In this document: positions 36,739 to 44,546 of the stretch, in pieces
How positions within the stretch are numbered: the first letter of the stretch is position 1
Layout of the letters: each line of letters begins with the position of its first letter
From: Roseburia_D sp964388945
Lineage (GTDB): Bacteria > Bacillota > Clostridia > Lachnospirales > Lachnospiraceae
Assembly: GCA_964388945.1 (NCBI GenBank)
Contig: CAYMCM010000002.1
Span: 18,172-82,171 of the forward strand
DNA length: 64,000 bases
Direction of reading: 5' to 3'
The notes under the pieces: model-generated
The model's input: only the letters and a program-made list of their open reading frames with translations
Database searches by the model: none
What the model was told of the DNA's origin: nothing
Made by a program: the position numbers and the translations under genes

Positions 36739-37785
36739 ATGGCTGCAAAAAATAAAGGGGAAAAATATTGGAAGCTGGCAAATATAGTCAATGCGATGCT
36801 GCTTTGCTCGCATATTTGCCTGCTTGTTCTGTTTGCGATCTTTCAGGTTCATCTCATGGTGATCGTAAATATACTGAGTATTCTTGCATATGTAATGAAT
36901 TTTTACTGGATAAAAAGGAATCTGCATGTATTTTTCGGGATTGCCTATGTAGAGATCATGCTCCATATGATACTGGCTTTTTTGTGTGTAGGCTGGAACT
37001 GTGGTTTTCAGCTCTATACGTTTGCGCTGATCCTGACAGTTTATTACTGTGATTATATCGGTCAGAAGATCAATAAGCCGCCGCTGTATCCGAGGACTGT
37101 CAGTATTATAGCCGCAGTAGTCTATCTGGCATTTTATTATATTGCTGCCTGTTTTGATCCGATTTATGATGTCTCAAAGTGGAATGCGGGCAGGATCTTT
37201 TTTACGGGCAATACATTGTTTGTGCTGGTCTACATTATTTTCTTTATGGAAAATTATAAAAAAATCGTCACCGGAACGGAAGAGCAGTTGGCAGAAGCAG
37301 CAAGTCATGATGAACTGACATGCATGGAGAACCGCAGAAGTATGCAGGAACGTTTTGACAGCCTGGCGTATTCTATAATACCGGATGGTGAAGTAGGGGT
37401 TGCGATTCTTGATATTGATGATTTTAAGCAGGTAAATGATACTTATGGACACGATGCGGGAGATATGATCCTGCATGATGTGGCAGAAAAGATTTTATCC
37501 ATAGAATCGGATCATATTCATACCTGTCGTTGGGGCGGGGAGGAATTTTTGATCCTTTCGGTCGGGAAGACGGCATATCAGGAACTCGTCAGTGCCTTAC
37601 AGAAGATAATCGGTGATGTGCGGGCGGACAGACATGATTATAATGGAGTCTGTATCAAAGTCACGATCTCTGCGGGGACGGCGAAGCGAATACCGGGAGA
37701 AAAGATTGAACATACCATAAGCCGGGCAGACAACTGTCTGTATCAGGCAAAGGAGAATGGAAAGGACCGTATAGAGGTTTCTTAA
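36739..37785 (+). CDS. Membrane-bound diguanylate cyclase (GGDEF)
   Basis: 348 residues. About six membrane segments in the first 180 residues, then a GGDEF domain starting AASHDELTCMENRRSMQERF with active site CRWGGEEFLIL. It makes the second messenger cyclic di-GMP, which opposes motility; this fits the nearby chemoreceptor genes. The RxxD inhibitory site usually five residues before GGDEF is not seen (IESD, with two extra residues before RWGG). GGGGAG before the ATG at 36739 sets the start; the GTG at 36715 is less likely. Confidence 0.9.
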   Translation: MAAKNKGEKYWKLANIVNAMLLCSHICLLVLFAIFQVHLMVIVNILSILAYVMNFYWIKRNLHVFFGIAYVEIMLHMILAFLCVGWNCGFQLYTFALILTVYYCDYIGQKINKPPLYPRTVSIIAAVVYLAFYYIAACFDPIYDVSKWNAGRIFFTGNTLFVLVYIIFFMENYKKIVTGTEEQLAEAASHDELTCMENRRSMQERFDSLAYSIIPDGEVGVAILDIDDFKQVNDTYGHDAGDMILHDVAEKILSIESDHIHTCRWGGEEFLILSVGKTAYQELVSALQKIIGDVRADRHDYNGVCIKVTISAGTAKRIPGEKIEHTISRADNCLYQAKENGKDRIEVS

Positions 37786-37824
37786 GTTTTTCGTAAACCG
37801 TATGGAAGATGTTCGGGGGACAGC

Positions 37825-38358
37825 ATGTACAGAGCAGATTTTTGTAAAAAATGGCTGGGTCCGCTTCTTGCGATAGCGATGATCCTTATCAGTATCTGTC
37901 TGGATTTCGGACAGGCAGATCATATTTTTACGTGTGCAGGCAGGGAAAGTACCGAGGCGGAAGCCTATCTGGTCAAAACACTGGTAGCAGACCGGGAAGC
38001 ACCCTGTACCACAGAGCAGCTTGGGTTAAAAAGCGTGCAGGCAATGGCGCAGGCCAAAAGACCATCGGAAAACAATGTCCGCATGGTATGGAGTCTGGTT
38101 TTTCTGGTGATCGCATGGGAGCTGCATACGTGGGTAAAAAAAGAAAAGAAAAAAAATCCGGAACGGGCACTGGCACGGCACAGGTGTGTCATACGCTATA
38201 TACACAGGCAGGATGGAGAAAAATGGATTTCTGTGATTTTATCAGTCAGAATAAAATCACAGGAGGAAGATACATATGGCTCAGAATATTGTGGCGGCTG
38301 TTCTGCTTATCATCGTAGTATGCGCAGGAATCTGGTGCTGGTGGATGGAAAATGGTAA
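37825..38358 (+). CDS. Unknown membrane protein with doubtful C-terminus
   Basis: 177 residues as read, with two membrane segments (about 10-28 and 86-103), a polar stretch between them, and a basic Lys-rich run (WVKKEKKKNPERALARH). No known domain. The natural end may be near RYIHRQDGEK (about residue 135): beyond that the frame runs through a perfect inverted repeat and across a better small gene in another frame (38276-38365). The last 40 residues are therefore perhaps not conserved. Confidence 0.5.
   Translation: MYRADFCKKWLGPLLAIAMILISICLDFGQADHIFTCAGRESTEAEAYLVKTLVADREAPCTTEQLGLKSVQAMAQAKRPSENNVRMVWSLVFLVIAWELHTWVKKEKKKNPERALARHRCVIRYIHRQDGEKWISVILSVRIKSQEEDTYGSEYCGGCSAYHRSMRRNLVLVDGKW
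38231..38262 (+). promoter_or_regulatory. Perfect 12-bp inverted repeat before a small gene
   Basis: CTGTGATTTTAT (38231-38242), 8-base spacer, ATAAAATCACAG (38251-38262). The last two bases of the right arm are the first bases of the AGGAGG ribosome site of the 29-residue protein at 38276. As RNA, the hairpin could limit translation of that gene; as DNA, it could bind a dimeric regulator. No U-run follows, so it is not a terminator. Confidence 0.7.
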
Positions 38359-38365
38359 AAAGTGA
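38276..38365 (+). CDS. 29-residue single-span membrane protein
   Basis: ATG at 38276 behind an excellent ribosome site (AGGAGGAAGAT). The protein begins MAQNIVAAVLLIIVVCAGIW and ends CWWMENGKK: one hydrophobic helix with a Trp/Cys-rich border and a basic tail, a typical small membrane protein. It overlaps the doubtful end of the 37825 frame. Function unknown; it could be a partner of the upstream two-span membrane protein. Confidence 0.55.
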   Translation: MAQNIVAAVLLIIVVCAGIWCWWMENGKK

Positions 38366-38439
38366 CAAAAAAGAGACTTGCGTTTTCTTATCTATGGGAG
38401 TATATTAAAACCATGTAATTACTAGGTTAAAGAAGAATA

Positions 38440-38477
38440 AAACAGATGATACGCTTACGGTGTATCATCTGTTTTTG
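38440..38477 (+). terminator. Terminator or attenuator before nadA
   Basis: Perfect 13-bp stem AAACAGATGATAC (38440-38452) and GTATCATCTGTTT (38462-38474) followed by further T. It stands 15 bp before the nadA ATG, directly before its ribosome site AAAGGAG, so transcripts from upstream would have to pass it to express nadA. It either ends the upstream unit with the nadA promoter hidden in it, or regulates nadA by attenuation. Confidence 0.7.
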
Positions 38478-38492
38478 TAAAGGAGAATAATT

Positions 38493-39410
38493 ATGAATAC
38501 GATCGCAGAAATACAAAAGCAGATTATGGAACTGAAAAAAGAGAAGGATTTCTGTATTCTGGCACACTGCTATCAGTCCCAAGAGATTTTAGAAGTGGCA
38601 GATATCGTGGGAGATTCTTATGCGCTGAGCAAAAAAGCAGTCGAAGTGCCGCAGCAGAATGTGTTAATGTGCGGTGTTCGTTTTATGGCGGAGACGACTA
38701 AGATCCTTTCCCCGCAGAAAAACGTATATCTCTCCAATCCGACCGCAGGCTGTCCGATGGCAGAACAGCTCGATTATGATATGCTTTCCCAGTTAAAGGA
38801 AATGTATCCGGGATATACGGTTGTAGCATATATCAATACAACTGCCAAATTAAAGACACTTTGTGATGTCTGCGTAACGTCTTCTTCTGCAATTAAGATC
38901 ATCTCTAATATAGAAAACAAAGATATTCTCTTCATCCCGGACTGCAATCTGGGCGATTATATCAAAAAGCAGCTTCCGGATAAAAATATCAAGCTCGTGC
39001 ATGGTGGATGTCCTACGCATGTACGGATGTCCGTAAAGGATGTAAAGAGCGCGCGTGCCGCCCATCCGGATGCGCTTCTGCTCGTTCATCCGGAATGTCT
39101 GCCGGAAGTAGCAGCAGAGGCAGATTATGTTGGCAGTACGACCGGAATCATGGATTTTGCAGAGAAAAGCGAAGCAAAAGAATTTATCATCGGAACGGAA
39201 AACAGCATTGTACAGCATTTGCAGTTCTCCTGCCCGGACAAGGCTTTTTATGCGCTTTCAAAGGATTGTGTCTGTCACAATATGAAGGCAACGACACTCG
39301 TGGATGTGTTACGTGTTTTAAATGGCACCGGAGGAGAGGAGATTCTTCTAGATGAGGACTTACGCCTGAAAGCAAAACACAGCATTGAAGAAATGGTACG
39401 CTTAGGATAG
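38493..39410 (+). CDS. nadA: Quinolinate synthase
   Basis: 305 residues, the usual length of the compact NadA type. It condenses iminoaspartate with dihydroxyacetone phosphate to quinolinate, using a [4Fe-4S] cluster. Three separate cysteine sites fit the cluster ligands: VLMCGVRFMAETTKILSP, CDVCVTSSSA and KDCVCHNMK. The usual partners nadB and nadC are not adjacent and not in the window. Quinolinate leads to nicotinic acid adenine dinucleotide, the starting compound of the Lar cofactor whose genes lie 5 kb downstream. Confidence 0.95.
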   Translation: MNTIAEIQKQIMELKKEKDFCILAHCYQSQEILEVADIVGDSYALSKKAVEVPQQNVLMCGVRFMAETTKILSPQKNVYLSNPTAGCPMAEQLDYDMLSQLKEMYPGYTVVAYINTTAKLKTLCDVCVTSSSAIKIISNIENKDILFIPDCNLGDYIKKQLPDKNIKLVHGGCPTHVRMSVKDVKSARAAHPDALLLVHPECLPEVAAEADYVGSTTGIMDFAEKSEAKEFIIGTENSIVQHLQFSCPDKAFYALSKDCVCHNMKATTLVDVLRVLNGTGGEEILLDEDLRLKAKHSIEEMVRLG

Positions 39411-39479
39411 TTATAGGTTTTACCTATAACTGCATACAAGTTTTATGTATTAACACTTTTTTCCGTTTCCCGCTATAAT
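39409..39479 (+). promoter_or_regulatory. Perfect palindrome and promoter of the MalY-like gene
   Basis: AGTTATAGGT (39409-39418), TTT, ACCTATAACT (39422-39431) is a perfect inverted repeat that contains a T-N11-A core as bound by LysR-type regulators. Next come TTAACA (39450-39455), an 18-bp spacer and TATAAT (39474-39479). The palindrome ends about 18 bp before the -35 box, the usual place for an activator site. No LysR-type gene is in the window. Confidence 0.65.
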
Positions 39480-39552
39480 AAGTTTATAAGATAAATCCTA
39501 CAAAAACGATAGGAGTACAAGGAACGTAAAGAGCGGAAGCGGAGGTGTTATT

Positions 39553-40758
39553 ATGCAGCAGAAAAATTTAGAAAAAATCAATTTTAATATAGTAGTAAAT
39601 CGAAAAAATACAAATTGTCTGAAATACGATTTCGCAGTGAGACGCGGAAGACCGGAAAATGTGCTTCCGCTCTGGGTAGCAGATATGGATTTTAAGGTTG
39701 CACCGGAGATCATACAGGCGATCGAGCAGCGTACCGCGCATGGGATTTTCGGTTACAGCGAGGTCAAAGAAGAGTATTTTTTGGCAGTTGCAGATTGGAT
39801 GGAACAAAAGCACGGCTGGAAAGTAAACGAGGACTGGCTGGTTAAGACACCGGGGGTAGTATTTGCGCTGGCAATGGCAGTGCAGGCGTTTACAGAGCCG
39901 GGAGATGCCGTGATCATCCAGCAGCCGGTCTACTATCCGTTTAGTGAGGTTATTACGGATAACGGGCGTGAGATCGTGAATAGTGCGCTGGAACTGAAAG
40001 AGGACGGAAAATACCATATCAATTTTGAAGATTTTGAGCAGAAAGTAAAAGAAAATCATGTAAAACTCTTTTTGCTCTGTTCTCCGCACAATCCGGTGGG
40101 GCGTGTGTGGACGAAAGAAGAGCTTTCCCGTATTGCAGGGATCTGCAAAAAATATGATGTGATCGTAGTGAGTGATGAGATCCATCAGGATTTTGTATTC
40201 AGTGGAAAACATCAGGTGTTTGCGGATTTGAGCGAGGATGCGAAAAACCGCACGATCACTTGTACAGCACCGAGCAAAACGTTTAATCTGGCGGGACTTC
40301 AGGTGTCCAATATCTGGATTGCAAATCCGGTAATCAGAGACAGATTTAAAAAGCAGGTTGCGGCAGCAGGTTACAGCCAGCTCAATACGCTTGGACTTAC
40401 AGCCTGTGAAGCAGCATACCGTTACGGCGGTGAATGGCACAAAGAGCTGCTCGGTTATTTGAGAAGCAATCTGAACTTCCTGCGGGAGTTTTTGCAGACC
40501 AGACTTCCGGAAGTAAAGCTGATCGAGCCGGAAGGAACCTATCTCATATGGCTGGATTTTGGCAGCCTCGGACTGACGGAGGAGGAGAGGGAAGAACTGC
40601 TCACGAAAAAGGCGGGAATCTGGCTGGACAGCGGAGCAATCTTTGGAACAGCAGGAGAAGGGTTTGAGCGGATCAACATTGCCTGTCCGCGCAGTATCTT
40701 AAAAGATGCACTAAAACGCATGGAACGTGCAGTATGTGTGTATACACAGAAGCAGTAG
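39553..40758 (+). CDS. MalY/PatB-type aminotransferase (probable cystathionine beta-lyase)
   Basis: 401 residues, fold-type I PLP enzyme. N-terminal LPLWVADMDFKVAPEIIQAI is characteristic of MalY/PatB; the PLP lysine is in CTAPSKTFNLAGLQ; DEIHQDFVF holds the cofactor-binding Asp. Such enzymes cleave cystathionine or cysteine conjugates to pyruvate, ammonia and a thiol. The upstream palindrome suggests regulation by a LysR-type sulfur regulator (inference). A promoter immediately upstream makes it independent of nadA. Confidence 0.9.
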   Translation: MQQKNLEKINFNIVVNRKNTNCLKYDFAVRRGRPENVLPLWVADMDFKVAPEIIQAIEQRTAHGIFGYSEVKEEYFLAVADWMEQKHGWKVNEDWLVKTPGVVFALAMAVQAFTEPGDAVIIQQPVYYPFSEVITDNGREIVNSALELKEDGKYHINFEDFEQKVKENHVKLFLLCSPHNPVGRVWTKEELSRIAGICKKYDVIVVSDEIHQDFVFSGKHQVFADLSEDAKNRTITCTAPSKTFNLAGLQVSNIWIANPVIRDRFKKQVAAAGYSQLNTLGLTACEAAYRYGGEWHKELLGYLRSNLNFLREFLQTRLPEVKLIEPEGTYLIWLDFGSLGLTEEEREELLTKKAGIWLDSGAIFGTAGEGFERINIACPRSILKDALKRMERAVCVYTQKQ

Positions 40759-40803
40759 GATGTCGCCGAAAAGCAGAGACAGAGGATTTGTGAGGGAACG
40801 AAA

Positions 40804-41436
40804 ATGAAGCAGATATTGTGTTTTGGAGATTCAAATACCTATGGATATATTCCGGAGAACGGAAAACGTTATGCATATGCTGACCGATGGACAGGAATCC
40901 TGTCTGAGCGTCTGAAAAAAGAAGACTGCCGCGTTATCGAAGAAGGACTTTGCGGAAGAACGACAGTGTTTGAGGATGAACTGCGCACTGGCAGACGGGG
41001 TGCCGATCTGCTTCCGGTACTTTTGGAAAGTCACAGTCCGGTGCACCGTGTGATCCTGATGCTCGGAACAAATGATTGCAAGACCGTGTACGGTGCGTCA
41101 GCAGAGGTGATCGGAAAAGGTATCGAAAAACTGATCCGTCAGATCAAAGAAGCAGATCCGGCAACAAAGATTCTCTTGATCTCTCCGATCTGGCTTGGCG
41201 AGGGTGTCTGGGAAGAAGGCTACGACCAGGAGTTTAACGAGAGATCAGTTGAGACATCAAAAAAACTGAAAAAGATTTATGAAAAAATTGCGTCAGAGCA
41301 TGGCTGCGATTTCCTTGCGGCATCAGATTATGTGAAGCCGAGTGAAGCGGATCGGGAGCACTTAAGTCGGGAATCTCACCGCATTTTGTCCGAAGTGATC
41401 TATCAAAAGTTAAAAGAAGAGCGTTTGAGCGCGTAA
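40804..41436 (+). CDS. SGNH/GDSL hydrolase
   Basis: 210 residues, cytoplasmic. Block I FGDSNTYGY (catalytic Ser), block III LMLGTNDCK with Gly/Asn oxyanion residues, and a C-terminal Asp-x-x-His region near DREHLSRESH. Family members are esterases or acetyl-xylan/arylesterases; the stretch CFGDSNTYGYIPENGKRYA matches a subgroup often annotated as lysophospholipase or arylesterase. It may deacetylate plant glycans. It lies 45 bp after the MalY-like gene, so the two may share a transcript. Confidence 0.88.
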   Translation: MKQILCFGDSNTYGYIPENGKRYAYADRWTGILSERLKKEDCRVIEEGLCGRTTVFEDELRTGRRGADLLPVLLESHSPVHRVILMLGTNDCKTVYGASAEVIGKGIEKLIRQIKEADPATKILLISPIWLGEGVWEEGYDQEFNERSVETSKKLKKIYEKIASEHGCDFLAASDYVKPSEADREHLSRESHRILSEVIYQKLKEERLSA

Positions 41437-41486
41437 AGGATATTGTAAAAGACTTTTCAGAAACAGAATATTGTGATAAAGTGAGA

Positions 41487-41519
41487 CAGGCAGCCGCAGG
41501 CGAAAGCAACGGCTGCCTG
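41487..41519 (+). promoter_or_regulatory. RNA hairpin without U-run
   Basis: CAGGCAGCCG (41487-41496), a 13-base loop, CGGCTGCCTG (41510-41519): a perfect 10-bp GC-rich stem in the gap between the SGNH gene and the rhodanese-TtcA gene. It is followed by AAGTGATG rather than T residues, so simple termination is unlikely; it may be a weak terminator or a leader structure. Confidence 0.5.
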
Positions 41520-41565
41520 AAGTGATGTCAATATAAAACAGGTAATGAGAGATAGGAAAAGTATC

Positions 41566-42753
41566 ATGAGTAAGAATTACGAAATCACACTGGCGGAGTG
41601 GGAAAAACTGGATCAGGAGAATTGTCTTCTGTTGGATGTCCGTGATAATATGGCATATCAGTACGGACATATCGAACATGCCAAAAATCTGCCGCTCGAA
41701 GAATTGAAAAAACAGATTGAAGATTCCGAATTATCGGAACAGTTTAAACAAAATAAAAAAATCGTTGTTTACTGCAAGCGCGGAGAAGCGAGTGTGGAAG
41801 CGGCAGCTCTTTTGCGTGAGCAGGGGGCTGAAGCCTACAGCCTTGCAGGAGGCTATATGGCATGGCTTCTGGCAGACATGGACAAGGTGGGTGATGCGGC
41901 AGGACAAGAGGACAAAAAAGACCGTCTTGCAGATATTGAGCAGAGCATACGCAAAAAATTCCACAAACAGCTTTTTACCCGTTTTGCAAAAGCGTTAAAT
42001 ACCTATGATATGTTACAGGAAGGGGACAAAGTAGCAGTCTGCATTTCCGGCGGTAAGGATTCTATGCTGATGGCAAAGCTGTTTCAGGAATTGAAGCGGC
42101 ACAATAAGTTTTCATTTGATCTGGTATTTCTTGTGATGGATCCGGGGTATAATGCGGAAAACCGCAGGGTGATCGAGAACAATGCAAAGCTATTGAATAT
42201 CCCGATCACTGTTTTCGAGACAAATATTTTTGAAGCAGTCTATGAGATCGAGAAATCACCGTGTTATCTCTGTGCGAGGATGCGGAGAGGTTATCTTTAC
42301 AGCAAGGCGAAGGAACTTGGCTGCAATAAAATTGCGCTGGGGCATCATTATGACGATGTGATCGAGACAATTCTTATGGGAATGCTTTACGGCGGACAGG
42401 TTCAGACCATGATGCCGAAGCTGCACAGCACAAATTTTGAGGGAATGGAACTGATCCGTCCGATGTATCTGATCCGTGAGGATGATATTAAACACTGGCG
42501 GGATTATAACGGACTGCATTTTATCCAGTGTGCCTGCCGTTTCACGGATACCTGTACGGCCTGCAACAGTGATGGAAGTTCGGATTCTAAGCGTATGGAG
42601 GTTAAAAGACTGATTCAGGAGTTGAAAAAGACCAATCCTTATGTGGAAAAAAATATTTTCAGGAGTGTCGAGAACGTAAATTTGAATACGATCGTTGCAT
42701 ATAAAGAGAACGGTGTGACACATAGTTTCCTTGAAAGATATGATGAAAAATAA
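41566..42753 (+). CDS. Rhodanese-TtcA fusion, tRNA-thiolation-like
   Basis: 395 residues. Residues about 1-105 form a rhodanese domain (LLDVRDNMAYQYGHIEHAKN; active-site loop VVYCKRGEAS with the persulfide Cys). Residues about 125-395 form a TtcA-like PP-loop ATPase: SGGKDSMLMAKLF, a CYLCARMRRGYLY CxxC pair, GHHYDDVIETILMGMLYGG and a C-terminal CTACNSDG. TtcA puts sulfur on C32 of tRNA with a [4Fe-4S] cluster. Fusion suggests the rhodanese half hands persulfide sulfur straight to the thiolase half (inference). The start at 41566 is supported by AGGAAAAG; a longer ATG at 41545 is possible. Confidence 0.88.
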   Translation: MSKNYEITLAEWEKLDQENCLLLDVRDNMAYQYGHIEHAKNLPLEELKKQIEDSELSEQFKQNKKIVVYCKRGEASVEAAALLREQGAEAYSLAGGYMAWLLADMDKVGDAAGQEDKKDRLADIEQSIRKKFHKQLFTRFAKALNTYDMLQEGDKVAVCISGGKDSMLMAKLFQELKRHNKFSFDLVFLVMDPGYNAENRRVIENNAKLLNIPITVFETNIFEAVYEIEKSPCYLCARMRRGYLYSKAKELGCNKIALGHHYDDVIETILMGMLYGGQVQTMMPKLHSTNFEGMELIRPMYLIREDDIKHWRDYNGLHFIQCACRFTDTCTACNSDGSSDSKRMEVKRLIQELKKTNPYVEKNIFRSVENVNLNTIVAYKENGVTHSFLERYDEK

Positions 42754-42809
42754 ACTATTAAGGAAAGTGTGGGCAGATCTATCGGTTGAAATAAGAACGG
42801 AGGAAAAGA

Positions 42810-43781
42810 ATGAAAAAGCTGACAGCACTGTTGCCTGTAATCTGCTTTCTGACCGTATGTATCGGGTGTGCAGGCAGTAAGGAGACAGAGAGCGGATCGG
42901 TAAATGCGGTTAAAAACGAAGCGGAAGAGACAGAATATCGGGATACGGAAGAAGCAAAAGAGACAAAGATCGTCTGCTGGGGAGATAGTCTTACTTATGG
43001 AACCGGCGGAGAAGGGGTGACCTATCCGTTAGTGCTGGAAGAAAAGACAGGGCTTACCGTATATAATTACGGTGTGTGCGGAGAAAAGGCAGATCAGATC
43101 GCGATCCGCATGGGATTGTATCCGATGACAGTGCCGGCGTTTACGATTCCGGCAAAAAAAGATCCGGTGGCAGTGCGTCTTCTTTGCGAAGGTGAAGATC
43201 CGGTGATGCTGCGCCTCGGAGATGCAGGTATGAACCCTTGCGAGATAGCGGGAGTGAAAGGAACTCTGTCTTTTTCGGAGGAGGATTTTAGTTATTATTT
43301 TACAAGGCTTGCGGAGGGAGAAGAGGTTTTTGTACCGGATGGAACACCGGTCGTTATGGATGCTGCCGGGAAAGCAGATCCGGATGATATTGTGGTTCTT
43401 TTTGCGGGCAGCAATGACCGTCCGACAAAAGAAAATGTAAAGGATCTGATTGAAACGGAAAAAGAAATGATCCGTTATCTTGGTTCTTCAAAATACATTG
43501 TGGTCGGTCTGACTTCACAGGAGATGATTCCGGAGGTCGCGGCAGTGAACGAAGAATTACAGGCGGAATTTGGAGAGCATTTTTTGGATATCCGCGCGTA
43601 TTTGCTTGAGAATGGGCTAAAAGATGCAGGAATCACACCGACAGAACAGGATCTTTTGGATATTGAGGCAGGAGAGATCCCATCAAGTCTGCGGGTGGAC
43701 ATTGTGCATGGAACGCCGGAGTTTTACCGTATCATTGGGGAACAGCTTTACGAAAAAATGAAAGCGGACGGTTATCTTTAG
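42810..43781 (+). CDS. Secreted SGNH-hydrolase-like lipoprotein
   Basis: 323 residues. A hydrophobic signal ends at CIGC (Cys about residue 20), a probable though imperfect lipobox, then an acidic linker. The SGNH fold is shown by CWGDSLTYGTGGEG (Ser), the middle VLFAGSNDRPTKENV and a C-terminal IVHGTPEFYRIIGEQLYEKM with catalytic His. It probably acts on a cell-wall or glycan ester outside the cell. GGAGGAAAAG precedes the ATG. It ends 12 bp before larB, so it may be co-transcribed with the lar genes. Confidence 0.82.
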   Translation: MKKLTALLPVICFLTVCIGCAGSKETESGSVNAVKNEAEETEYRDTEEAKETKIVCWGDSLTYGTGGEGVTYPLVLEEKTGLTVYNYGVCGEKADQIAIRMGLYPMTVPAFTIPAKKDPVAVRLLCEGEDPVMLRLGDAGMNPCEIAGVKGTLSFSEEDFSYYFTRLAEGEEVFVPDGTPVVMDAAGKADPDDIVVLFAGSNDRPTKENVKDLIETEKEMIRYLGSSKYIVVGLTSQEMIPEVAAVNEELQAEFGEHFLDIRAYLLENGLKDAGITPTEQDLLDIEAGEIPSSLRVDIVHGTPEFYRIIGEQLYEKMKADGYL

Positions 43782-43793
43782 GAGGAATGGCAG

Positions 43794-44546
43794 ATGAACG
43801 CACATGAGGTATTGCAGAAAGTAAGATCAGGAGAGATCTCGGTGGAAGAAGCAGAGCAGTTTTTTCGGAGAGAGCCGTTTGAAGAAATGGGATATGCAAA
43901 GATCGATACACATAGAAAGCTGCGCTCCGGTTTTGCTGAGGTTATTTTCTGCAGTGGGAAATCAGAGGAACATCTTTTGCGCATTTTCGGAAAAATTTAT
44001 GAAGAAGAGGGAGAAGTTCTCGGTACCCGTGCGTCCATAGAGCAGGCAGAGTATATACAGCAGTCATATCCGGAAGCGGAATATGATCCCATTTCCCATA
44101 TTATTAAAATTGAAAAAAAGGGTAAACCACATATTGGTAGTATCGCGATATGCACAGCGGGAACGGCAGATATTCCGGTAGCAGAGGAGGCGGCACAGAC
44201 AGCGGAGTATTTTGGCAGTAACGTGGAGCGTATTTATGACGTGGGCGTCAGCGGGATTCATCGGCTGCTTGCGAATCTGCAGGAAGTGCAGAATGCAAAC
44301 TGTATTGTAGCGGTTGCCGGAATGGAAGGAGCACTGGCAAGTGTGATAGGCGGTCTGGTGGACAAACCGGTTATAGCGGTGCCGACTTCGGTAGGATATG
44401 GAGCGAATTTTCACGGCCTTTCTGCACTGCTTACCATGATCAATTCCTGTGCGAACGGAATTGCGGTGGTCAATATTGATAACGGATACGGAGCCGGGTA
44501 TATCGCAACACAGATCAATCAGTTGGGGGTAAAAAATGAAGCATAA
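43794..44546 (+). CDS. larB: Nickel-pincer cofactor biosynthesis protein LarB
   Basis: 250 residues. LarB carboxylates the pyridinium ring of nicotinic acid adenine dinucleotide and hydrolyses the phosphoanhydride, the first step toward the nickel-pincer nucleotide of lactate racemase. The C-terminal half is AIR-carboxylase (PurE)-like: IAICTAGTADIPVAEEAAQT, VYDVGVSGIHRL-type loop, AGMEGALASVIGGLVDKP and PTSVGYGANFHGLSALL. GGAGGAATGGCAG before the ATG. Its stop overlaps the larC start by 11 bp. Confidence 0.95.
   Translation: MNAHEVLQKVRSGEISVEEAEQFFRREPFEEMGYAKIDTHRKLRSGFAEVIFCSGKSEEHLLRIFGKIYEEEGEVLGTRASIEQAEYIQQSYPEAEYDPISHIIKIEKKGKPHIGSIAICTAGTADIPVAEEAAQTAEYFGSNVERIYDVGVSGIHRLLANLQEVQNANCIVAVAGMEGALASVIGGLVDKPVIAVPTSVGYGANFHGLSALLTMINSCANGIAVVNIDNGYGAGYIATQINQLGVKNEA

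Noticed and set aside
38231..38262. TGTGA/TCACA ends as a CRP-type site
   Set aside because: The half-sites are 20 bases apart instead of 6, so CRP-type binding does not fit.
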